Below, one piece after another: positions 8,320 to 16,155 of a stretch of 64,000 bases of DNA. Both the position numbers and the translations under genes were made by a program. Position 1 is the stretch's first letter. Every line of letters begins with the position of its first letter. The DNA is taken from the NCBI RefSeq assembly GCF_002149015.1, contig NZ_NGFO01000019.1:1-64000 (forward strand), given 5' to 3'. Source of the stretch: Gordonia lacunae. Lineage in GTDB: Bacteria; Actinomycetota; Actinomycetes; Mycobacteriales; Mycobacteriaceae. The notes under the pieces were generated by a model. It had not been told where the DNA came from. It saw only the letters and a program-made list of their open reading frames with translations, and did not search any database.

Positions 8320-8334
8320 AACCACTGGTTGGTT
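8320..8334. promoter_or_regulatory. Candidate operator between fadA and the tandem TetR
   Basis: AACCA (8320-8324) and TGGTT (8330-8334) are an inverted repeat with 5-nt spacing, 21 nt upstream of the fadA start, within the 129-nt divergent gap. Its position fits control of fadAB by the adjacent TetR protein; this link is inference. Confidence 0.4.
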
Positions 8335-8428
8335 ACCCACCGAGGCTAACGCGGAATAACTTATTTGGCTATACCCGGTGGTCAAGAGGTCTGGTGTTCT
8401 GTCGAATGTGCGCTATGGTCTGTTCACC

Positions 8429-9601
8429 ATGCCTGACCGCAAACCCGCCACTCGCACTCGGGGCGCCGACCGCAAACGACAGCTCGTCGACTCCGCGGCC
8501 GCGCTCTTCCTGCAGCGTGGGTATGCCCAGGTCTCGCTCGCGGACATCGCGCGCTCGGCGGGGGTCACCGCGCCGTCGGTGTACCGGCACTTCGACGACA
8601 AACAGTCGCTGCTGGCCGCCGCGGTCCTGGCCGGCGTCGACGACCTCGAGTCCTGCACCGACCGGGCGCTGGCCGACGGCGTCGACGCGAACTCGCTGAT
8701 CTCGACGGTCTGCGACCTGGCCGTCCAGCGCCCCCAGGCGGCATCGCTGTGGCGGTGGACCAGCAACTACCTCACCACCGAGCAGAACAAACTGGTCGCG
8801 GTCCGCACCCGCGAGGTGATCGGACACTGGGCGTCGGCGCTCGCGGCGCGACGTACTGATCTCACCGAGCGCGAGGCCGTGCAGCTGGCGTGGGCGGTAT
8901 TGAGCGTCAGCGGCAGCCTCACCGTGCACCACACCCGCATGTCCGGGGCGCGTGCACGTGACGAGATCGAGAAGCTCATCCGTCGGATTCTCGCCCTGAG
9001 CCCCGCTGCGGCACCGCCGTTCGCGTCCTCGCCGACGGTCACCTCCGTGCCGGGTTCGCGTCGCGACGAGATCCTCGACGCGGCAGCCGAACTGTTCGCC
9101 GACCGCGGGTACACCGACGTCGGTGTCGACGAGATCGGCGGCGCCGTCGGCATCGCGGGTCCCAGTGTCTACAAACACTTCCCGTCGAAGCTCGCCATCC
9201 TCGTCGCCATCGGTCAGCGTAGCGGGGCCCGACTGGAGGCCGGGGTGATGACCGTCTACGGTGCCACGTCTGATCCCGCGAAACTTCTTGCCGGCCTGGT
9301 CGATTCCTACGTCGAGACGATCACCAGCACCCCGGATCTGTCGGTGAGCTTCAACAACTCCCCCGCACTCGCCGGCCAGGCCAGCGCCACCGACCTCGTC
9401 GACGTCCAGCGGCGCTACGTGGCGCGCTGGGTGGATCTGCTCATGCAGGTCGACCCGGAGATCAAGCGGGATCAAGGCGCGGTCGCCGTACACGCGGCGC
9501 TCTCGATCGTCAACGACGCCGTGCGCATGCGACGCGGCTCGGAGAGCCCGCAGTTCGCCGCGCGGATGGCCTACCTGATGAAGGGCGTGCTCGCACTCTG
9601 A
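8429..9601 (+). CDS. Tandem-domain TetR family regulator
   Basis: 390 aa, twice the usual TetR length because two complete TetR units are fused. The first HTH (about residues 15-60) ends SVYRHFDDKQSLLAAAVL; the second (about 210-260) reads RRDEILDAAAELFADRGYTD and ends SVYKHFPSKLAILVAIGQ. A longer frame opens at 8378, but the ATG at 8429 begins right before the basic stretch that normally precedes the HTH. It diverges from fadA across 129 nt, so the fadAB operon is the natural target. One polypeptide could mimic a TetR dimer, or dimerise to bind four half-sites. Confidence 0.88.
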   Translation: MPDRKPATRTRGADRKRQLVDSAAALFLQRGYAQVSLADIARSAGVTAPSVYRHFDDKQSLLAAAVLAGVDDLESCTDRALADGVDANSLISTVCDLAVQRPQAASLWRWTSNYLTTEQNKLVAVRTREVIGHWASALAARRTDLTEREAVQLAWAVLSVSGSLTVHHTRMSGARARDEIEKLIRRILALSPAAAPPFASSPTVTSVPGSRRDEILDAAAELFADRGYTDVGVDEIGGAVGIAGPSVYKHFPSKLAILVAIGQRSGARLEAGVMTVYGATSDPAKLLAGLVDSYVETITSTPDLSVSFNNSPALAGQASATDLVDVQRRYVARWVDLLMQVDPEIKRDQGAVAVHAALSIVNDAVRMRRGSESPQFAARMAYLMKGVLAL

Positions 9602-9638
9602 TCCGCGCCGACGAGTATGCGCCGGTTCGTTTCCCACA

Positions 9639-9657
9639 AACTGAACTTACTTCACTT
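9639..9657. promoter_or_regulatory. Island operator, class 1 (copy 1)
   Basis: AACTGAACTTACTTCACTT fits the dyad AAsTGAAsTwAsTTCAsTT (s = C/G, w = A/T) at every position. It lies 100 nt upstream of the acyl-CoA dehydrogenase start at 9757. Confidence 0.65.
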
Positions 9658-9713
9658 TGGTTTTGTGGTCCACTCCGCCGTCCGGCGTTGACCCGGGGAC
9701 TGCCGCCTGGTCT

Positions 9714-9731
9714 ACTGAACTGATATCAGTT
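9714..9731. promoter_or_regulatory. Island operator, class 2 (copy 1)
   Basis: ACTGAACTGATATCAGTT; its last 14 bases, 9718-9731, are a perfect palindrome. Almost identical to the site at 21661-21680. It ends 25 nt before the acyl-CoA dehydrogenase start codon, a good place for repression. Confidence 0.65.
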
Positions 9732-9756
9732 TGTTGATCGACACGATGGAGTCCTG

Positions 9757-10908
9757 ATGAGCCACACAGACGACCTGTCGACGAAGCCGTGGCTCGTCGA
9801 CAGTTCGGTCCCGGTGCTGCCCTCCGAGGAAGAGGAGGATCTGCGTGCGGCCATGCGCGATCTCCTCGGAACGGGCGGCATCGACGAGGTGCGACGGGTT
9901 GCCGCCACCGCGCTCGGACATTCACCGGCGATGTGGTCCGCTCTGACCGGGTCGATGTCGGTGACGACCATGGCGGTACCGGAACCGGTCGGTCTCGGAT
10001 ACGGACTCGCCCAGCTGTGCACGGTGATCGAGGAGTGCGGCCGGGCGCTGCGGCCCGAACCCGTGGTCATGTCCGCCGCCATCGGTGTGCGCGGTCTCCT
10101 CTTCGGGCGCGGCGAGGAACTCCCCGCGCTGCTGGACGGAGCCCTCGACGGCAGCCGGATCGTGACGACGACCTCGCTCACGCCGGAGTCCGACGACCTG
10201 ACCGCCGAATCCGACGGTGGCCGATGGCTCGTCACCGGGCGTGCGCCGGCCGTCGCCTCCGCGGCCGCGGCCGACATCGTTCTCGTCACGGCCGAAACCG
10301 GCACCGGCCGAATGCTCTTCGCGGTCCCCACCGACGACCATGTCGAGCGGATGTCGCTGGATTCCCTCGACCCGACCCGGTCGATCACCGCTCTGCGCTT
10401 CGACGACGCATCGGCGATCGCGCTCACCGATCCCGACGAGACCCCCCGCGCCGTGGCAACCCTGCGCGACCGCGCGGTCATCGCCCTGGCCGCCGAGAAC
10501 GTCGGGATCGCCGGCGCACTGGTGGACATGACGCTCGACCACACCAAGACCCGCAAGCAGTTCGGGCGGCAGATCGCGTCCTATCAGGCGATCAAGCACC
10601 GGCTCGCAGACATGTACGTCGACCTCGAACGGGCACGGTCGGCCGCCCGATACGCCGCCGCTCTCCACGACATCGATCCGGCCCGGGCCGGACTCGCCGC
10701 CGCGGTCGCCGGAGCGGTCTGCGGAGACGTCGTCGTCCGCGCGTCCACGGAGGCGATCCAGTTACACGGCGGCATCGGCTTCACGTGGGAACACGCCGCG
10801 CACAACTACTATCGGCGTGCGCTCACCAACGAGACACTGTTCGGCGACACCGCTGCTCACCGGCGGCGGATCGCGCAGATCCTCGCCCTGCTCCCGTCCG
10901 CAGCTTGA
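9757..10908 (+). CDS. Acyl-CoA dehydrogenase family protein
   Basis: 383 aa. The C-terminal domain has MTLDHTKTRKQFGRQIASYQ followed by AIKHRLADMYVDLERA, the standard flavin/acyl-CoA region, then AIQLHGGIGFTWEHAAHNYY, the pattern seen in the smaller FadE subunits of actinobacterial sterol and cyclic-acid degradation. The N-terminal half is poorly conserved and lacks the usual FAD-stacking TEP motif (residues 125-150 read TTTSLTPESDDL), so it may work as a partner chain in a heteromeric dehydrogenase, as FadE pairs do. Oxidation would be alpha,beta on an acyl-CoA thioester with electron transfer flavoprotein as acceptor. Two island operators precede it and a TetR gene follows 54 nt after it. 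Confidence 0.87.
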   Translation: MSHTDDLSTKPWLVDSSVPVLPSEEEEDLRAAMRDLLGTGGIDEVRRVAATALGHSPAMWSALTGSMSVTTMAVPEPVGLGYGLAQLCTVIEECGRALRPEPVVMSAAIGVRGLLFGRGEELPALLDGALDGSRIVTTTSLTPESDDLTAESDGGRWLVTGRAPAVASAAAADIVLVTAETGTGRMLFAVPTDDHVERMSLDSLDPTRSITALRFDDASAIALTDPDETPRAVATLRDRAVIALAAENVGIAGALVDMTLDHTKTRKQFGRQIASYQAIKHRLADMYVDLERARSAARYAAALHDIDPARAGLAAAVAGAVCGDVVVRASTEAIQLHGGIGFTWEHAAHNYYRRALTNETLFGDTAAHRRRIAQILALLPSAA

Positions 10909-10962
10909 CCCGAGTTCAGCTCATTCGACGTATACTTCGGCAACGACCAGAAGGGGGTCACC

Positions 10963-11589
10963 ATGCCAGTGGCTACGGAGGTGCGCGAGGACGGTCCCCG
11001 TTCCAAACGCGCGCGAATACTCACCGTCGCGATCGAACAGTTCGGCAGAGTCGGCTACGAGCACACGAAGTGGGCCTCGGTCGCCGGTGAGGTCGGCATC
11101 GGCCAGACGGCGCTGTATCACTACTTCGAGTCGAAGGCGCACTGCCTGCTGACCATCATGCGGCTCGAACTCACCGACTCGGTCGAGCGATTCCGCGTGG
11201 GTACCGCTGGCATCCCCGACCCGGCACAAGCTCTCCGATCGGCCATCGACGCCTCGCTGCGCGGCGAGCCGATCGACGCCCTGCAGCGTCGAATCCTGCA
11301 GAACCACATGGACATCCTGAGCACACCGCGTCAATCGGACAAGGAAGAGGCCGAACGTCTCCGGTCGCGGGAACTCGTCGCCGAGATCGAGAAGAACTGG
11401 GCCGACCTGATCAAGCGCGGCATGGACGAGGGCATCTTCGTCCAGGGCGACCCGGTGCTCTATTCCCGTCTCGTACTCGGCGCCCTGGTGAGTGTGTGGC
11501 GCTGGTACCGCCCCGGCGGCCCGCTGTCGCTCGACGACCTCATCCGGACCGTGTCGGACTCGGCGATCCGGATGGTGACCGCGCCCTAG
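10963..11589 (+). CDS. TetR/AcrR family transcriptional regulator
   Basis: 208 aa. The N-terminal HTH covers about residues 15-62 (KRARILTVAIEQFGRVGYEH, then VGIGQTALYHYFESKAH). The rest is a variable helical ligand-binding domain. Start ATG has AGAAGGGGG about 6 nt upstream. It is the only regulator wholly inside the catabolic island and follows an acyl-CoA dehydrogenase preceded by two island operators. That makes it the leading candidate for the protein that reads the AACTGAACT sites. In this class the effector is often an acyl-CoA; that is family knowledge and not something the sequence shows. Confidence 0.9.
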   Translation: MPVATEVREDGPRSKRARILTVAIEQFGRVGYEHTKWASVAGEVGIGQTALYHYFESKAHCLLTIMRLELTDSVERFRVGTAGIPDPAQALRSAIDASLRGEPIDALQRRILQNHMDILSTPRQSDKEEAERLRSRELVAEIEKNWADLIKRGMDEGIFVQGDPVLYSRLVLGALVSVWRWYRPGGPLSLDDLIRTVSDSAIRMVTAP

Positions 11590-11596
11590 CGGCTTC

Positions 11597-12382
11597 TCAG
11601 ACCGTGAACCGGCCACCGTTGCTCAGCAGCACCGCCCCCACGACGTTCGCCGCGCCCGGGGACGCGAGGTAGAGGATCGAGTCGGCGAGTTCCGCCGCGC
11701 TCGCATATCCCCGAGCGGGTCCCGACGCCATCGCGGCTCGCAGGTGGGCCGGGGTGCGCGCGGCCATCCCCGTGTCCACCGGACCCGGCGCCACCGTGTT
11801 GACCCGAATCCCGAAGGGCAGGACTTCTTTGGCGACCGACTGGGTCAATGCATGCACGGCCGCCTTCGACGCCGAGTAGTGCGGATAGCCGATCAATGTG
11901 TCGAATGCCGACGACGAACCGACGGTGACGACGGATCCGCCGCCCCGGTCCCGCATACTCCGGACCGACTCGCGCAGAACGTGAAACGTGCCGTCGAGGT
12001 TCACCGCCATCACCCTCCGCCACGCCTCGTCCGACAGTCGCGTGAGAACGTCGACGGGGTCCCCCGATTCGGCGGCGTCCTGTATCCAGGCCTTGCTCAC
12101 GGGATCGTCGACGCCGGCGGCGTGCACCACGACGTCGACCCGCCCGGTGTCGGCGATCACGGCGTCGAACACATCGGCCACCTGTACCGGATCGGCGACG
12201 TCGACGGCCACGGGGACCGCACCGGTGATGGATTCGGCAACGGTCCGCGCGCCAGTCTCGTCGAGATCGAGGACGTATACCCGACTCGCGCCCCGCAGGC
12301 CCAGAGCGTGGGCCGTGGCCGCGCCGATCCCCGACCCGGCGCCCGTCACGACCGCGATGGCACCCTGAAACTGACTGTCCAT
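11597..12382 (-). CDS. SDR family oxidoreductase
   Basis: 261 aa. NAD(P) motif TGAGSGIG at 13-20, N-A-G variant HAAG near 87-90, catalytic S156, Y169 and K173 (YSASK). Acidic D39/D41 after the second strand favours NAD over NADP. The chosen ATG has AGGAGAG 6 nt upstream; a longer in-frame start at 12448 has none. It is the last gene of the nine-gene minus-strand run and starts 25 nt after the flavin reductase gene. It ends only 7 nt from the convergent TetR gene. Probable alcohol/ketone interconversion on an intermediate of the island pathway. Confidence 0.9.
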   Translation of the reverse strand: MDSQFQGAIAVVTGAGSGIGAATAHALGLRGASRVYVLDLDETGARTVAESITGAVPVAVDVADPVQVADVFDAVIADTGRVDVVVHAAGVDDPVSKAWIQDAAESGDPVDVLTRLSDEAWRRVMAVNLDGTFHVLRESVRSMRDRGGGSVVTVGSSSAFDTLIGYPHYSASKAAVHALTQSVAKEVLPFGIRVNTVAPGPVDTGMAARTPAHLRAAMASGPARGYASAAELADSILYLASPGAANVVGAVLLSNGGRFTV

Positions 12383-12407
12383 CAGCGTCTCTCCTGAGTT
12401 CGGGGAA

Positions 12408-14351
12408 TCAGATCTCGCATCCGGCGCGATATCCCTCGGCAATCGCATGTCCGATGCGTCGGGGGGTCACGCAATCGCCGACGACGTCGATCGTGTCGTC
12501 GCCGGCGAAGGCACCCAGGTCGAGCACCGGTTGCCGCGGCCCGTGCCAGACGATCAACGACTCGTCGAGCGCGGTCGCCGCGCCGCCGAAGACCGGTTGC
12601 AGCAGTGGCGTCCTCCCGTCCGATCCGGGTGCCACGGCGTGCGCCACCCGGAGCCGCACCCCGGCGTCGCCGAGTCGACGGAGCAGCGGCCCGGCGCTCT
12701 CGGCGGGCACTCGCGAGCACAGTGCGGTGAGCGGGGTTGCCAGCGTGACCCGCCAACCGCGTTGTGCCAGTGACTCGGCGGCGTTGTACGCCGGCCAGAA
12801 GCCGTCGCCGTCGTCGACGACGACCGCCTCGCCCACCGAGATCCCCGCCGGATCGCCGACGATGACCTCGTCGACGCCCGCGGTCGGGTGTCCGTCCAGC
12901 CATTCCGGTGCGGGCGCCGGCCGAGACCCGGTTGCCACCACGATGTGGTCTGCGATGGAACGGATCTCGGCGAAGTCGTCGGCATCGATCCCGGCGGCGA
13001 GGTTCACCTCGACCTTCAGTCGGCGCATCTCGTTGCCCAGGTAGTCGATGACATCGATCACTGTGCTGCGGTGCGGTGCGGCGGCCGCGACGCGCACCGC
13101 CCCGCCCAGTGCGGTGTCCTTGTCGAAGACGGACACGCGGTGTCCTCGCTCGGCAGCGACGCGCGCCGCCTCCAGCCCCGCCGGGCCACCACCGATGACG
13201 TAGACGTCCTTGGTCTCCGATGCCCTGACCCCCGCCTGCCGATGCCGGCCTCGGCCGACCTCGGCGTTCACCGCACAGTGCAGGTGCGGATCGAACGCCC
13301 GGCAGTCCTGGTTGACTCCGAGGCACCCGCGGATCTCCAGTAGCCGGTTCTGCGCCGACTTGTTCGGCAGTTCCGGATCGGCGATCAACGCGCGCGCCAT
13401 CCCCACCAGGTCGGCATGTCCGTGTTTCAGGATGTGTTCGGCGGTGGCCGCATCGCGAATCCGCTGTCCCACCAACGTCGTCAGGCCGGTCGCCGCGCGT
13501 ACGCGGGAGGCCGAGGGCACCGCGACGGCATCGGGCTGCGTCGAGTCCTTCACATAGGTGCCCCGGGTGCCATGCGTGATGCTCAGGTAATCGACCCCCA
13601 GTCCCGCGTAGAACTCCGCGATGGGGAGGCAGTCCTCGATCGTCATGCCGCCGGGGATCTCCTCCTCCCCGCTGAGGCGGACGCCGAGAATCCGGCCCGC
13701 AGGCATCGCCGAGCGCATCGCCTCCACGATCATCCGCCCGAACCGCATGCGGTTCTCGAATGACCCGCCGAAGCAGTCGGTTCGACGGTTGGTCAGCGGA
13801 GACATGAACTGCGCGACGAGATATCCGTGCGCAGCATGCACCTCGAGACCGTCCACGCCCGCTGCGACGAGGTTCTCGGTCGACACGCGCCATCCTTCGA
13901 CGATGTCCTCGATCTCTCCGATGGTGAGCTCATGCGGTGGGTAGGCGTCGCGGACCGTCTTGACGGGCGACGGCGCCACCGGGGGCGAGTCGGACTCACC
14001 GCCGATGAACTCCCGTCCGAGGTGGACCAGCTGGGTGACCAGGCGAGAGCCGTGACGGTGTACGGCCTCGACCTTCTCCGCAGTCGCGGGGATCACGGCC
14101 TCCTGGTAGGCCTCTACTAGCTTGCGTGAGCGCAGCGTGGTCGTCGGATGGACGACGGTCGCCCCGCCGACGATCATCCCGACTCCACCCGCGGCAAGCC
14201 GCTCGAAATGCTCGACGTCGCCGTGACTGGGAATCCCCTCCTGCACCAGGCTGGTGCCGGCGGGCAGCGCCACCAATCGGTTCTTGAGTGTGGTGCCCCC
14301 CAGCGCGATCGGGCTGAAGAGTTTGGGATATGGGTTGATCGTGGGTGTCAT
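12408..14351 (-). CDS. Old yellow enzyme/2,4-dienoyl-CoA reductase-type flavoprotein with altered Fe-S site
   Basis: 647 aa. Residues 1-340 are an FMN TIM barrel of the OYE family (VHAAHGYLVAQFMSPLTNRR, then FGGSFENRMRF). Residues 380-640 are the FAD/NAD(P) domain starting with VYVIGGGPAGLEAARVA. Between them sits the cluster segment C343-L-G-V346-N-Q-D-C350 and C359; the second of the four usual Cys ligands is Val. The family reduces conjugated C=C bonds (dienoyl-CoA, enones) or demethylates amines. With three ligands the cluster may be labile, 3Fe-4S or absent. ATG start overlaps the stop of the preceding lipoprotein gene by 4 nt. A longer open frame upstream (to 14912) reads through that lipoprotein gene out of frame and is not coding. 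Confidence 0.9.
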   Translation of the reverse strand: MTPTINPYPKLFSPIALGGTTLKNRLVALPAGTSLVQEGIPSHGDVEHFERLAAGGVGMIVGGATVVHPTTTLRSRKLVEAYQEAVIPATAEKVEAVHRHGSRLVTQLVHLGREFIGGESDSPPVAPSPVKTVRDAYPPHELTIGEIEDIVEGWRVSTENLVAAGVDGLEVHAAHGYLVAQFMSPLTNRRTDCFGGSFENRMRFGRMIVEAMRSAMPAGRILGVRLSGEEEIPGGMTIEDCLPIAEFYAGLGVDYLSITHGTRGTYVKDSTQPDAVAVPSASRVRAATGLTTLVGQRIRDAATAEHILKHGHADLVGMARALIADPELPNKSAQNRLLEIRGCLGVNQDCRAFDPHLHCAVNAEVGRGRHRQAGVRASETKDVYVIGGGPAGLEAARVAAERGHRVSVFDKDTALGGAVRVAAAAPHRSTVIDVIDYLGNEMRRLKVEVNLAAGIDADDFAEIRSIADHIVVATGSRPAPAPEWLDGHPTAGVDEVIVGDPAGISVGEAVVVDDGDGFWPAYNAAESLAQRGWRVTLATPLTALCSRVPAESAGPLLRRLGDAGVRLRVAHAVAPGSDGRTPLLQPVFGGAATALDESLIVWHGPRQPVLDLGAFAGDDTIDVVGDCVTPRRIGHAIAEGYRAGCEI

Positions 14352-15382
14352 GGCATGAACTGCTCGCGCCATTCCTGCTGGAACCGCGAGACCGAGTCGG
14401 CCGTCAGGGTGTTGGTGTCGGGCAGCGGTATGTCCTGCGCCCGCGCGACCGCACCGGGGATGTCCGGCAGTGCCGATCCATATCCTGTGGACAGCGCCGT
14501 CTGCCCCTTCTCGGTCACCAGGAAGTCGGCGAGGACCTGAGCGGCGTTCGGATGCGGCGCCGACGTGAGGACGTGGCTGTACCACGGGGTCCCCCACGCC
14601 GGTTGCGGCAGAACCCAACCCACCGGTGCGCCGGCCGCCTGTTCCCGGACCAGTGGCTGCACCATCGGCGTCGCCGCGATCTCGCCGGAGTTCAGCGCCT
14701 GCGCGACACCGAGCGCACTCGGGTAGACGCGGGGTTGCAGGGCCGCAAGCCGGCGGTTGAAGTCGGGCGACCAGTTCTCGTCGAAGAACCGGTACTCGTC
14801 GACCACGGCCGCGAAACCGGCCGGGTTGACCACACCGATCCTGCCCCGCAACGACTCCGTCAGCAGGTCGGCCGGCGTCTGCAGTCCCCCGGGCAGTGCG
14901 GTGGTGTTCCACCCGAGAGCGAACACGGCGGCGCTCACCAGGAAGAACCGATCGTTCACGACACTGCGATCGCGCTCGTAGGCAGGAGCATCGAAGGCCG
15001 GGCCCACGATGGGCGTGGAGTATCGGCCCGACTCGGCGGCCGTGGTGATCCAGGCCGGATCCGAGGTCATGTGGACGTCCGCCGTCCCCTTGCCGGTCCT
15101 GTTCTCGGTCTCCACCCGAGGATTGATCTCGACGTCGGTGCCGCGGACGAAATCGAGCGTGATGCCCGGGTATTCGGTCTCGAAAGCGGTCTTCAGTTTC
15201 GCGAGGTTGTCGGGGTGTTGCGTCGAGTAGAGGAAGACGCTGCCCTCTTCTTCGGCGGCCGCCACCACCTCGGACCAGTCACCCTCGACCGGGCCGGCGG
15301 GCGTCGACGACGAGCCACACGCGGCGATCGCCATCGATACGACGGCCGCCATCGTCGTTGCGACCAGAGCCGTCACGCGCAT
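14348..15382 (-). CDS. ABC transporter solute-binding lipoprotein (copy 1)
   Basis: 344 aa. Lipoprotein signal with lipobox ending at C22 (MAIAAC). The body is a family 1 extracellular solute-binding protein of the Fe3+/AfuA-like type: GSVFLYSTQHPDNLAKLKTA, then EYPGITLDFVRGTD, and RVYPSALGVAQALNSGEIAA. Clearly paralogous to the lipoprotein at 19852-20892: long identical stretches such as ALPDIPGAVARAQDI and LQPRVYPSALGVAQAL. It binds an unknown solute outside the membrane and delivers it to the permease encoded at 16156-17871. I prefer ATG at 15382 over TTG at 15388. It overlaps the SDR stop by 10 nt and is coupled to the flavin reductase gene. Confidence 0.88.
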   Translation of the reverse strand: MRVTALVATTMAAVVSMAIAACGSSSTPAGPVEGDWSEVVAAAEEEGSVFLYSTQHPDNLAKLKTAFETEYPGITLDFVRGTDVEINPRVETENRTGKGTADVHMTSDPAWITTAAESGRYSTPIVGPAFDAPAYERDRSVVNDRFFLVSAAVFALGWNTTALPGGLQTPADLLTESLRGRIGVVNPAGFAAVVDEYRFFDENWSPDFNRRLAALQPRVYPSALGVAQALNSGEIAATPMVQPLVREQAAGAPVGWVLPQPAWGTPWYSHVLTSAPHPNAAQVLADFLVTEKGQTALSTGYGSALPDIPGAVARAQDIPLPDTNTLTADSVSRFQQEWREQFMP

Positions 15383-16137
15383 GTCCAACCCCCGTCCACG
15401 AACAGTTCGGTTCCGGTCACGTACAGGGCATCGTCGCCCGCCAGGAAGGCCACTGCAGCAGCGACATCCGCGGCGTCACCCAACCGACCCATCGGGGTGT
15501 TCGCCACCATGGCCGCATACCGTTCCGTGCCCTCGTAGCGCCGCCGGAGCTGCTCGGTGCCGATGAACCCCGGGTGCACCGAGTTGACGCGCACCCCACG
15601 CTTCGCCCAGTGGAGCGCGGCGTTTTTCGTCATCGTCGCCACCGCGCCCTTCGCCGCCGCGTAGGCCACGCTGTTCCCCAGGCCGCCAACGCTTCCGAGG
15701 ATGGAGCAGAGGTTGACGATCGACCCCCCTCCGGAACTCTCGATCAACGCACCGGCGTGCTTCATCCCGAGCCACGTTCCGGTCTGGCTGATGTCGACGA
15801 CCCGCCGATAGTTGTCGAGTGTCTCGTCGACGACGCTGCCGAGACTGCCGATGGCCCCGTTGTTCACGAGGATGTCGAGGGTGCCGAATCGTTCGCCGGC
15901 CTCGGCCACCACTCGTTCCCATCCGGATTCGTCGGCGATGTCCAGGTCGGCCACCGCATGACGCCCCGGATCGGCGAGGCCGTCGCGCAGTTCGTCCCGG
16001 GGAGTGCCGGGAACGTCGGTGATCATCACCGCCGCCCCCTCGTCGGCGAGCCGGCGGACGATCTCGACGCCGATCCCGCCCGAGGCGCCGGTCACCAGCG
16101 CCACCTTGCCCGCCAGGCGTGACATGCCCACGCTCAT
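15373..16137 (-). CDS. SDR family oxidoreductase
   Basis: 254 aa. TGASGGIG at 16-23, NNG at 92-94, S145, Y159 and K163 (YAAAK). D41 after the second strand suggests NAD preference. A second ATG four codons in is equally possible. It lies between the fused permease gene (18-nt gap) and the first lipoprotein gene (overlap), so it belongs to the transporter operon. Likely oxidises a hydroxyl group of the imported compound or an early intermediate. It differs clearly from the SDRs at 19073 and 11597, so these are separate enzymes and not recent duplicates. Confidence 0.9.
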   Translation of the reverse strand: MSVGMSRLAGKVALVTGASGGIGVEIVRRLADEGAAVMITDVPGTPRDELRDGLADPGRHAVADLDIADESGWERVVAEAGERFGTLDILVNNGAIGSLGSVVDETLDNYRRVVDISQTGTWLGMKHAGALIESSGGGSIVNLCSILGSVGGLGNSVAYAAAKGAVATMTKNAALHWAKRGVRVNSVHPGFIGTEQLRRRYEGTERYAAMVANTPMGRLGDAADVAAAVAFLAGDDALYVTGTELFVDGGWTCA

Positions 16138-16155
16138 CTGGATGTGTCTCCGTTT

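Noticed and set aside
10908..10962. GAGTTCAGCTCATTCG as a further island operator before the TetR gene
   Set aside because: It shares AGTTCA but lacks the second half-site at either spacing, so I do not count it.
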